From Clavelina lepadiformis (taxonomy: Eukaryota; Chordata; Ascidiacea; Aplousobranchia; Clavelinidae), in the NCBI RefSeq assembly GCF_947623445.1, contig NC_135240.1, forward strand, positions 8,990,001-9,054,000: a stretch of 64,000 nt of DNA. The letters are read 5' to 3'. The notes below the pieces were generated by a model. It saw nothing but the letters and a program-made list of their open reading frames with translations, made no database searches and was not told the DNA's origin. Both the position numbers and the translations under genes were made by a program. Below are positions 13,225 through 23,015 of the stretch, in pieces (the first letter of the stretch is position 1; each line of letters starts with the position of its first letter).

Positions 13225-14134
13225 CAGGCACTTTTTTACAATATTCAGATGTGGTGGTTTTATAATTATTTGCATCAAACATAGTTGATACATTTTCTTG
13301 CAGATAGTCAAGAAACTTTTGAAGCTGCCTGACTAATATTGCCATGTTCTTTTCACTCAAGTTCGTGTATGCAAGCACCGATCCAATCTTGACAAAGAAT
13401 CGCAGAAGATGGAAGCTGCCGTAAATCTGGGACATAGTAAGATCTGGATATTTTTCCAATATTTCATTATACTGCGGCCGTTCAAATCTATAAAGTAACT
13501 GCGAGCCAAGCATGACATCAAAGTACTCTTTTATGCCAGAAGTAAGTTCACGAAGGGTACTTTTATTCTCCACAGAGTCACTGGATTTTTCCATGTAAGT
13601 TTTTAGGATGTCTTCAACGGTTTTTTCAGCAGGAAGTTGACAAACCTGCTTCTGTCGCATTATCAAGTCCCAGTCGTCCACTAGTATGGGCTTTAGTGCG
13701 TCTGGAATTTGCACATTAACTTCAACCTTGGCTAATGATGCATCTTCATTTTCCACAGATGATTCTACTCTTGATTTCTTTTTCTTTGGCTCCGAAGATG
13801 TCTGTGGAATGTCTGTTCTCTTTGGTTTCTCAGAAGTTTCTTTGCCATTTTCCCCTTTTGTAAACTTAGAAGGCTTCCCTCTCTTGGCTTTGTCTTTACC
13901 GTGTTGCTTTAACAAATCTTTTTGTCGTCGCAAATTGGCATCGTTGTACTTCAGAACTCTGCTTTCCGGAACCCATTCATCCCAATGCTTGTTCCAACCA
14001 TTGTAATGAATAAGATAAAAGTAGTTTTTATTATCACGTAACTCTGACTTTATGCATTTTGCTTCATACATCAGTGGTCCATGAAAACACAATATCCGCT
14101 CACCATCACCAAATTTAGAAACTTTTGTGCTCAT
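13220..14134 (-). CDS. MORF4L1: MRG15 / MORF4-like 1 chromatin protein
   Basis: This is an uninterrupted 304-residue reading frame. MRG15 reads H3K36 methylation and is a subunit of the NuA4/TIP60 acetyltransferase and Sin3/HDAC complexes in the nucleus. Residues about 8-75 are the chromo (Tudor-knot) domain, with the family signatures ERILCFHGPLMYEAK and HYNGWNKHWDEWVPESRVLKY, including the aromatic cage residues. A basic, Lys/Ser-rich linker (about 75-135, with KKKKS) follows. The MRG domain spans about 150-300, with VDDWDLI, RQKQV, GIKEYFDVMLGSQLLYRFERPQY, split here by family as GIKEYF and LLYRFERPQY, and a conserved C-terminal helix. Vertebrate copies have many introns; this one has none. 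It sits in a same-strand trio with SNRPC and TBCC, keeps full-length domains and shows no decay, so I treat it as functional rather than a dead retrocopy. Confidence 0.96.
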   Translation of the reverse strand: MSTKVSKFGDGERILCFHGPLMYEAKCIKSELRDNKNYFYLIHYNGWNKHWDEWVPESRVLKYNDANLRRQKDLLKQHGKDKAKRGKPSKFTKGENGKETSEKPKRTDIPQTSSEPKKKKSRVESSVENEDASLAKVEVNVQIPDALKPILVDDWDLIMRQKQVCQLPAEKTVEDILKTYMEKSSDSVENKSTLRELTSGIKEYFDVMLGSQLLYRFERPQYNEILEKYPDLTMSQIYGSFHLLRFFVKIGSVLAYTNLSEKNMAILVRQLQKFLDYLQENVSTMFDANNYKTTTSEYCKKVPE

Positions 14135-14144
14135 TCTTTGGCAT
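14115..14144 (-). promoter_or_regulatory. Short upstream ORF overlapping the MRG15 start
   Basis: An ATG ten bases upstream of the MRG15 start opens a nine-codon frame that ends inside the first codons of MRG15 in another frame. If the mRNA leader includes it, it could lower translation of the main frame. If the transcript starts or is trans-spliced below it, it is irrelevant. Confidence 0.35.
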
Positions 14145-14431
14145 TTACCTCAACTTAACACTTCTAGACACATTCAAAATAGAAAAACAATTGTCAGTAA
14201 TTACAATGGCTACACTGTCAAGCAACATTTTCAGTCAAAATATGTATATCACTCAACACAGACATCTTATTTTGATAAAAATTAGCTTGAAGGTTTGTAC
14301 AAACCACACACAAATTAAGCTAGACAAGACGTGTTTAGCAAAAAATGGCAATAAATTGCGGGAAAAGTTAAACTACAAACGAAAATTTTAACACACACAC
14401 ATTTAGTAAAGCACGGTCTATCGCGTAAGGT

Positions 14432-14437
14432 TTTATT
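14432..14437 (-). terminator. Poly(A) signal AATAAA, likely SNRPC
   Basis: A minus-strand AATAAA lies about 170 bases after the SNRPC stop and about 300 bases before the MRG15 start. It suggests that SNRPC and MRG15 have separate 3' ends despite their close spacing. Confidence 0.55.
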
Positions 14438-14608
14438 GTCCATTAAATAATATCTCAACATAAACATGCATGCATTTAAATTATTCATTATCTTGATAAA
14501 TGCAAAGTGTTGCCGCAGCCCATTTTTGCGGCAGTGACGAGCCGACCATCTTGTCCAAACTTGGAGTTTCAGAAACAACAGTTTCATCGAATGTGAACCA
14601 AAGTCTGT

Positions 14609-15019
14609 TTACATCTGTGGCCCAGGTCGAGGTCCCATCATCATTACTGGTCCTCCCATAACTGGAGGACCCATTGGCCGCATTGGCATCATCATTGGGC
14701 CTGGGCCCCGCATCTGCATCATTGGACCTCCCATAGGCATGGGACCTCCCATACGTGGGCCCATGGGTCCCATCATTGCATTAGGAGGGGGAATTGCAGC
14801 TCCACCCATTCCTGGGCCGAACGGGTTATTTGTTATTTGACCTTTTTGGAAGGCTTGAGTGGTTTTGTCTATAAGTTCTTGTGCTTGCTCTTCCATCCAT
14901 GTCTGATAATACATCTTCACATTGTCTTTGTGTTTTCTACCGGAGCAATGTGTCTTCCTCACTGACGGTGAGTCATGCGTCAGATAAGCATCGCAATAAT
15001 CACAAAAATACTTCGGCAT
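14609..15019 (-). CDS. SNRPC: U1 small nuclear ribonucleoprotein C
   Basis: This 136-residue intronless frame begins [19 protein letters not shown], the near-invariant start of U1-C. Residues C6, C9, H24 and H30 form the U1-type C2H2 zinc finger, which contacts the 5' splice site/U1 duplex within the spliceosomal U1 snRNP. The helix that follows ([19 protein letters not shown]) matches the family. The tail from about residue 68 is rich in Met, Gly and Pro with repeated MGGP and MMGP units, as in other animals but somewhat shorter than human (159 residues). It is the most upstream gene of the minus-strand trio with MRG15 and TBCC. No decay is seen. Confidence 0.97.
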   Translation of the reverse strand: MPKYFCDYCDAYLTHDSPSVRKTHCSGRKHKDNVKMYYQTWMEEQAQELIDKTTQAFQKGQITNNPFGPGMGGAAIPPPNAMMGPMGPRMGGPMPMGGPMMQMRGPGPMMMPMRPMGPPVMGGPVMMMGPRPGPQM

Positions 15020-16170
15020 TTTCTTTAGACAATATTAACAGTCTTAAGTCTCGTAAATACTCCTAAATAAGGTTTTAAGTCTCTTAAATACCGAACCAAG
15101 CTAATATAATTGTAATTGATAGCTAAATTTATTTATTTATATAACAATAATCAGTACATGCTGCAAACCATAGGCGACTAAGGCAGGTGGGTAGGGCGGC
15201 ATTTTGCACCCTGGGATTTTAGTTTTCTTAATGATAAAGACGTTTCATCATGACCTATTGTCTTTGCATTTCGTCTTTATTGTTGCATTTGAGTTGGGGA
15301 AACTAACAAAAGTTTGACGTTACGTGGTATAGGAGTAGTTGTAACAAATGATTTCATTAAATGCTGGACGGTACTTAGTAAATCCACAGTTACGCATGAA
15401 TAACCATGCCCTGGCTAGTGCGTCACGAGAAAGATCACACTCTGGCCACGCATGAGAAGCGAGAGGTTTTGTGTTACAAAAAGTCGTTATTGCTGTCTAT
15501 GCGTTCGCTGGGATGACACTAAAATAATTCATTAGTTGAAATGATTAGCCTTTAATTGGTAAGACTCAGCACACACATATCTATGCATTTCTGCATACAA
15601 AAATCAAAGCAATATAAATGAGGTCTTGGGGTTGTCTGCAGCTTTTCTCTCAAGGTTTTGTCGATTATTGCAATGGAGGAGTTAAGTTATGATGGCAAAT
15701 GTAAAGCGATCAGCCTACCACAAAGCAGCAAAGGTTAATCCACGCATTGTTTGCACCGAAGACATTGCCTTGGTTTATTTCACAATGCCGATTTAAGTAC
15801 TACGCAACTGGATGCGTGAGGCGTCAACGGCGAGTCTTGCACCAAAGAAAAAAAGGTGTTTAGGTAGGTTCAGTGTAGAACTCATAATTAAGCTCCAGGT
15901 TTCGTCTTTATCTTTATAATTTTGTTTATCTTTTCAGGTGCTTGTCTTGTCATCTTTCAAGCAGTGTTATTAAAAATCACATAATGAATTTTCCTGCATT
16001 TAGTGTGTGATAGTAATGGTTACAATGAAACTGTAATTGTAACTTTTTTATTCCCAACCCAATTTATAATAAATAAAGAACGAGTTGAGGCTTCAGTGGA
16101 ATGGAATGGAATCATAAAAAAATTTGCTCATAGTTTTTAATTTATGATAAATTTAGCCTGATATCAAGAT
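15020..16170. other. Intergenic upstream of SNRPC
   Basis: No gene is supported. The first few hundred bases should hold the SNRPC promoter. A GC-richer patch at about 15180-15230 (GGTGGGTAGGGCGGC) resembles the end of a decayed DNA transposon, but I could not find a matching second end. Confidence 0.4.
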
Positions 16171-17335
16171 GTGTTATAGCCATGTTCCATAGTGGAAAGT
16201 GTGGCATCTACACAAACAAAATTCATCAACATACACACCGTATGTGTTTATCTTCACATCGTTTTATAATAAGTAAAAAAAGAAAAGTTAGATGTTTAAA
16301 TGTTAATTTATAATAAGTAAACAAAGGATTAGTGGCTTAAGTGTTCATCAAAATTTGCCTCTTCCCACCAATTGCATGCATGATTTCTCGCTAAAAACCT
16401 CCATGCTTTCCAGTTCAGGCCATATTGAGCATTAATAACGTAGCAATCTCTTTTACTGCAGTTTTTGAATCATAAATCGGCAAAATCAATCAACAGTAAC
16501 TTGATATTGCACTTTATTTGAGGAAAACCGAATATGTAATAGATATAGGACATAGATACACAAGCTATAGCCTACTTAATTAAACTACCAAACATAAAGT
16601 GACAAACTCTGAACGTACTGAAGTAGGGTAGATATTGTAAAGCAATTTGCTACATGTTATTATTGAATTCATTATTCAGGAAAAAAGAGTTTTTGCAAAT
16701 CAAAAGAGAGTCAAATAACAATTCGTGGAGGATAACGAGTGCAGGAAATAAAGCTGGTCAGTTTGTATCTCCAGTGTGCAGACCGGCTAACTCATGTGTT
16801 CGACTCTGATGTCTGGCAGTTTTTGATGAGAAATCGTGCATGCAAAGATGCAAAATTTAATGTGATGACATGCACTGAAGCCTCAATTTTTTGTTTATAT
16901 ATTGTTAATTGGTGTTCAAACAACCAGATTTTCTTTGTTTGCTAATGATAAATCGACAAAGAGATAAAAATTCTACATGTACTTTGATGAATCTCATGCG
17001 TACAGCTACCACACTTTCCACTAGGCACTATGTGGACGGGTTGCCATTAACCTAGTATCAGATTAGCCTAAGGTCACAACTGGACAGAACACCAAGTAAG
17101 TAAGTACAAGTTTTGGACCAGAAATCGTGCGTGGAATGACGCAAATTTTGGTGTGATATGATGCACCAAGCCTCAATTATTTGTTTATTTATAATAAATT
17201 GGCGTTTAAAATATTAGCCTAGCTTTTCTTTGGTTAGTTATTATAAATCTGAATAAAGATAAAAAAGTTTGACACTGACATTGATAGATCTCGTGCGTGC
17301 AGCTACCACTTTTTCCACACTGGAGTTTGGCCACT
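16170..17335. repeat. Cluster of related dispersed repeat copies, direct and inverted
   Basis: Two direct copies of a roughly 200-bp unit lie at about 16826-17030 and 17120-17325. Both contain GAAATCGTGC, GCCTCAATT, TTTGTTTAT, an ATAAATC...AAAGATAAAAA stretch and AGCTACCAC followed by TTTCCAC. Part of the same unit appears inverted at about 16180-16220 (GTGGAAAGTGTGG). A third direct copy occupies the last 190 bases of the window. There is no coding capacity; it is an unclassified interspersed repeat or pieces of a MITE. Confidence 0.6.
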
Positions 17336-17337
17336 TG

Positions 17338-17600
17338 TTGGCTCAGTAGCCGAGTGGTTACTGACCTGTGATAAATACGGCTCGTGTTTGATACTATACC
17401 TGGTGGCGCTTGTCAAAACTGTTGTAATGTCCTTGGGCAAAGCACTAACGACGCTTGCTCTTTTTAGTGGATCCGGTGGACAGTTCTAAATTCGGGCAAT
17501 ACTACCTTCCTAGGTTAGCCTGTAGGCCTACGCCGCTACGGCTCACGTGTGCAATGGAGATACAAGTAGGCTAGGCACCTATTCAGTCTTTCTTCAGTGC
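17338..17600 (+). mobile_element. tRNA-derived SINE-like element
   Basis: The left part TGGCTCAGTAGCCGAGTGG resembles a tRNA A box, followed about 35 bases later by a degenerate B-box-like CGTGTTTGATACTATACC. Next comes TGTCCTTGGGCAAAGCAC, a block seen in many tRNA-derived SINEs of marine animals (family knowledge). The 3' limit is uncertain and I see no target duplication or A/T-rich simple tail. It is more likely a single decayed insertion than a working tRNA gene, because the cloverleaf cannot be closed. Confidence 0.5.
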
Positions 17601-18089
17601 ATTTGTAACACTTAGGCTATAACTATAGATTTACGGATTTATCGTGTCTAGTGCACAACCAAATAACGTCGCTATTTGAGTAATTGGGTCTCATGTACAA
17701 TGTATCCTGTGGCTGTGCACTTCTGCACTAACCTAGACCCGATTTATCTACCACTACCGGTCTATCAAAAAATCCTACATGGTCACGGTCCAGGTAAATT
17801 TCCGACGATTCTTACCGAAGTTTCTTTAATCATTAACCTAGCGTTCTAACCTATGGCTAAATAATAATCAAACCTCGAAATCAATTTTCGAAGTTTTTTT
17901 CACTTTTTCGTGTTTATGATTATGTCCTCCTTTTTGTTTTGGTCAAAAAGTTTTTCATAAATAGAATCTTGCCCGCAAAAACAGATGAATTTGCCTGCAT
18001 AACCTCTTATGACAGGGTAAATTCAGCCTACTAAGCATAGTTTTATGAGCAACTGCCGTTCAAGTTTGTGAACCATTGGCTCGTGAGTC

Positions 18090-18591
18090 AGTTAATGCAG
18101 GGGTGTGCAACCTTTTGTACAAGAGGGCCAGATCCCAACAACTGTTTGAAACCGCGGGCCACACCTTTAATTAACATACACGTAGTTAAAAGCACAAAAT
18201 CAATAACAGTTTCTTTCGTTATTGGTCTTGTGACTTTATTAGGGGTTATCTCCTTGCAGAAATATAAGTTAAGACGCAGGAATTGAAATGCTAACTGCTC
18301 AGCAATTGACATCTTTGTGAATTGCGTTCTTGCTTTGCACAAGCTAGCCGTTAGGCCCTAATCGTCTGTCTGTGACGCAACAATACCCTAACCTTTAGGG
18401 TATTGTTGCGTCACAGACATTCAGCCAAGGTTTGATTCAGCACTGCAAGGGGGTTGGAATTGATTGCACATAGCAGACTAAACTAAATTAAAACTCGTTT
18501 CGCGGGCCGCACACCGTTCAAAATTGTCACTTCTCCGCGGGCCGCATATTTTTCCTTTGCGGGCCGCGGGTTGCACACCCCTGAGTTAATG
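18090..18591. mobile_element. hAT-type MITE with 8-bp target duplication
   Basis: The element (18098-18583) has terminal inverted repeats starting CAGGGGTGTGCAACC, perfect for 15 bases, and is flanked by the direct repeat AGTTAATG on both sides. Interior strings GCGGGCCGC recur near both ends. An 8-bp duplication and CAG...CTG ends are typical of hAT transposons. At 486 bp without coding capacity it is non-autonomous. The exact target duplication suggests a fairly recent insertion. Confidence 0.88.
18368..18418. repeat. Perfect 24-bp hairpin inside the hAT MITE
   Basis: The arms at 18368-18391 and 18395-18418 are perfectly complementary with a 3-base loop. The arm begins GTCTGTGACGCAAC and ends TACCCTAA at the loop. 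It may be a nested tiny fold-back insertion or a cruciform feature of the MITE itself. Confidence 0.85.
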
Positions 18592-20040
18592 CATTCTTTC
18601 AGACGGTAGCGCATGGGTGAATGACATAGATATAATATAAACAATGTTGATGGCTATATTACAGTAGGCCATATGTTTGCTTAATAAAAGTGTGACGCAT
18701 GAGATTATAAACCAGTTGCGCGGGATTTTGTTGACGTCAGTACAAGCATTGACTAAAACACAATTTTTAAATTTGCTACTTTACTATATACTAGCCTTGA
18801 ATCGCATCTTTTGTTGATGGTGGTCATCCAGATATGTAGGCCTACTACTTCATCTCTAAACTCCACAATAGAAGACTACCGCAGAAAAGGCCAGCAGACG
18901 TTAGACTACCAAGCTAATGAAGCAAGAGTTAATTGTATACCGGTTGCCGGTATCGTGCACCCAAGTGACCATTGTAAGGTAATGCTAATGAACCAGTTCC
19001 TGAAACACGCATTAGCAAGGCGCCTACGACAGTGACACAGATAACTACAATCTTGTTTCGGTATGGTTGAGAAGAACTACAATGGGCTAGAGCTAGACCA
19101 TGTCAGCCATCCTTTAGTTGAAAGAAAAGTCCACTGTTTAGGTTCATTTGTGGCTTGTTCTTTTGTGGCGTTCGGACAATTTCATAATTGCAATAATTAT
19201 ATATATTGGCATTGCATAAAGTTTGATTTTTCTCCAGTGCAGATAATAATGTTTGCAAAGCTTGTAGCGGGCTGACGTAGATTGAAGTGTTTCAAGTAGC
19301 GTGGTATTTGATCGTGTAATAGTTGTACGTAGCTAATGCATTGTTCTAGCAAATGGTAGTCATAAAAGTAGTTCCAATTGACCTGTGACGTAGTTAAGTG
19401 TGTCAAGTGGTTTTCTGTATACGATAGCAAATCGATGTGAATTCTTTGTGAGAAAAAGGCTTAAATTGGAACTGACACGTGATTATGGGCTGATTGGCTA
19501 AAAGCTGATTGGTCAATACTTTAGTATAAAAAGAAATGTTTTGTTTAAATCGCGCTTCTCTGACTCGTACGAATTGAATTCTTTTCTGAGTTATTCTATT
19601 TTGAATAAGTAATTGCTAACATATTGGGAATTGGAATCATGGTGTAAATATCCTAATTCGGACAAGTTATTCGGACAATATAACAAATTTGAACTTATGA
19701 AGTTGGTGTTGATTTAAGAAGCAATATAGAGACAGTAAACGCAACGGAGTCAAAGACAATCATAGGAGTCAGACAATAAAACTGAAAGACTGGGTTGGGC
19801 TTAGGCCATCCCAAAACCATCACACCACCAAATCCCATACTTTATTGTGTTATCAAAATGTTTTTTTTAATTAAAACTTGTTTACCGTAACTAACTGGTA
19901 AGAGTCAGCTCTTCGCCCTCAACATAAATGTGGAAACAACAAGTATGAGCAGGATACACAACTACAGTAACTAAGAACACAAGAGTCCGACTCTTTGCCT
20001 ATTTGAAGGTTTTGTGCGGCCCAGAAGTTAATGGCTTCCG
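18592..20040. other. Intergenic, no supported gene
   Basis: I see only short open frames with no consistent splice structure or recognisable protein similarity. The sequence is AT-rich with several runs of A or T. No transposon ends could be paired here. Confidence 0.4.
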
Positions 20041-20220
20041 TTGTTATGTATTATGATAAAGGGTTGTAGCAGTGATGGAAACAAGTTTTGATGGTCGTGA
20101 ACTCGTGATACAAGTCATGTCACTAACTACACAAGTCCGAGTCAAGTCGAATCATTTTAATTACATTCCCAAGTCGAGTCAGTAACGTGAACCAAGTACA
20201 AGACTTAACACATGTCAAAT
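20040..20220. repeat. Decayed repeat with GAGTCAAGTC motifs
   Basis: Repeated CAAGTCGAGTC / GAGTCAAGTCG strings characterise this stretch. The same motif family recurs at about 36715-36860. These look like fragments of one non-autonomous DNA transposon family; clear ends and target duplications were not found. Confidence 0.45.
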
Positions 20221-20820
20221 AACAAACAATTAACTAATTACGATTTATTTTTTGTTTTGGGTCTATAATAAACAGTGTTCTGACTACGCTTAGCCTACCC
20301 AAAGCGTAAAAAGCATAAAATCTGATTTTATTTAGGCTACTTACTTAAAGATTTTTGTGCATGGGTACTTCTATTTTTACTTAAGTAGTTTTTAGGCCAA
20401 AGTAACGTACCTACTTGAGTCGGTTACCAAACGTCGAAGTAGAAAGTAGGTCTAGTCAGTGTTTTAGCTCGAATTGAACTTTGCAACAATTTGCACTAAT
20501 TTTCATTTGCAATCAAATCTGCACAAAAGGTTTATATACCGTCTACAACTTGATTTTCACTTATTTCGTGTAACAATGCTCTGACGAAGAACAAAAATAT
20601 TTCTGAAACTATTTATTTTCATAAAATTATGTATTTCCCTGCAGTTGTATTTCTTTTAGAAAACTCTTGGTAACTTGTATTTTCACAACCTCATATTTTA
20701 GATCGATAACTACTTCTTACTCAAATAGTTTAAAATCTTTTACTTCCTACTTGAGTAGTTTTGAAAAGTCATACTTCTACTTTAATTGTAGTGGAGTAGA
20801 TTTTTTTTCGGGAGTACTAA

Positions 20821-21629
20821 TAAGGTACCTGTACCGAATAAGGTCCACCTAACACTTTTTTGAAAATAACTCAAGAACCATAAATGAGAATAGACTGAAA
20901 AATCGTATAGTATTAGTGAGGGTATATGACTACAACATATTCAAACCACAATAACTGACAACCCCTCAAAAAAAATTTATAAAGAAATTAAAAATTCCAA
21001 AAAATGGGCCTTATTAGGAGCATAGGCTCCTAATAAGGCCCACCAATTTTGTGAGTATTTTGATTCAAAACATAGTAATAGACAACATATAACATTATTA
21101 GAAATTTCACATTTTAAGTTGTACAAACATTTAAAAAGATTCCACTAGGCGCATCAAAGTAATTGCAACAATTTGCCAATGATGACTGGAACCACTCTTG
21201 AAGTCTGGACATCAATTAGCCAAGCATCTTGTATGGGCCTTATTAGGCGCATGTGGCATCCACGAAAAAAACGTCACATTTTTATCATCAGAAAAGTTTT
21301 AGCAAAAAAAAGTGCATTATCCTTTTCAATACTAAGTTGGTTGTTACATGAAAACTTCAGCCGGCAGACAACAGTTCATTTAACCGGCCAAATTCTCACT
21401 TACTTTTTTTCTAAATTAACAAAACCACCTTAACTGCAAGTATCAAATTTTTGTTGTGCTCTAGCGAATCGGTTGATCACGTGACAAGGATGAAATCTGG
21501 TAAACCATCATGAATTTATATTAGTTTTTATGTAGGGACAAAATCTTTTATTTATTTGCACGGGTTTGCGAAATATGAGCAATGGGCCTTATTAGGGACC
21601 GGGCCTTATTCGGTACAGGTACCTTACTT
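20821..21629. mobile_element. Fold-back DNA element with long terminal inverted repeats
   Basis: The two ends carry inverted copies of AGGTACCTGTACCG continuing into AATAAGG, flanked by TA on both sides. That is compatible with a TA or TAA target, as in Tc1/mariner or PIF-like MITEs. Inside, GGGCCTTATTAGG recurs several times, including a near-perfect palindrome at about 21005-21045 centred on AGGAGCATAGGCTCCT. There is no transposase frame. Tracts such as TACTTGAGTAG and ACTTCTACTT on both sides suggest it sits in an older repeat. Confidence 0.7.
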
Positions 21630-21639
21630 CTACTTAAGG

Positions 21640-23015
21640 TATCGGTAACTTAAAAGCGCTTTATTGATTTCGACTTATATCTACTGTAAAACAACCTTTT
21701 TTATAAACTATTTCTGTTGTAATATTAAAACCTTTCGGCCAAGAATATGTTAGAGTATTCTAACCGCAAGCAAAAAAGGAGTTAGAAAATTTAACAGGTA
21801 AATTAAGTAAAAATATCCTCATGAGTCCAAAAGGGTCTCTTCGGACCAACCCATCTAAATTCTGAGCCCAGCCCATTTCAATGTCTATAGCGTAACCCGT
21901 TTCCGTTAAGAGATTATGAACCATTATTACGCTACTTGGGAGCTTCTTTTAAAACCAGATTTATTGCTAATATTATTAGTGTTAGATGTCTATTAATTTT
22001 GTTAAACGCTTGAGTCGTTTTCATTATTTGCTAAAGGAAAGATGAAAATCATGAAAGATAACATAAAATAATTGGGATTCATAATTTTCGAAATATTGCA
22101 TTTTATGGAAATAGTTTTTCTGGCATATAGTCCTAATAAATGTTTGTACAAATTGTTATGTCGTATATTGTTGCCTGATAGAGTTTTTAACGCTAAGACT
22201 ATAGGTTATTTAGCGTAAAGCCGTAAATGATAAAACCAAATTATTGCAAACTGCATTTGCGGTCAGTAACAAGTAAATAATTTTAAGTTCTTTTATTATG
22301 TGTCTTGTAATTTCTTCTTAATAAACAGCAAATTTGGTTAGCTTAGCAGTGTTCAATTTAAAAATTTTCTGCTAGGCTACCCTAGCTTAAAAGTTATCCG
22401 GCTACAATACCAGAAAAGTTTGGCTAGCTTGATGTAAGTTGTGCACATACTAATTGCACTATTTACAATTATACTGTCTAACACAAACATATATTGCGTT
22501 ACATATAATGCTGGTCTAGTTCAATATAGTAGTGAGTACCAATAGATTAAGATTTTCTATATACAGTATATGTAAACACTAAAGACCTATAACTGAACCA
22601 CAAACAACGCTTTAGCAAGTGAAACAAGCAAACCGTGAGCCATTCAAGAGAGTGGGCCTTTACACAAACCAAAAAAGCGTTACCGTTTATACCCTTGATG
22701 TGCGTGAAATTTGCTAATTATTATAGTTATAACAAGGAATTTTTGCCTGGCGACAAAATAGATTTAAAACGCTTTCTAAAAATTTAAGTTAAAAAGTTTT
22801 TTAACTGTAACAGATGTGATTAGTTATTCGATTTGTTAGTTGTTCATATTTTATCGCAGTTAAATTTTAAAGCGATTATGGGTTATTTAACGACTAAGTT
22901 CAGTGCCTACATAAATGTGCAAAGCTGATAAATAATGTTCATGAAAACTCACGTTAAATTTAACAGCTTATAAGTTACTGAAGATATAATTTTCAGGATA
23001 GTCTTTTTTCTTTTC
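21640..23015. other. Intergenic, no supported gene
   Basis: No coding exon or repeat end could be supported. This is the downstream flank of the mucin-like membrane-protein gene, so its 3' UTR and poly(A) site should lie within the first few hundred bases below 23016. Confidence 0.4.

Noticed and set aside
17338-17410. Functional tRNA gene
   Set aside because: The A box is acceptable but the B box is degenerate and the acceptor and T arms cannot be paired; it is better explained as a SINE head.
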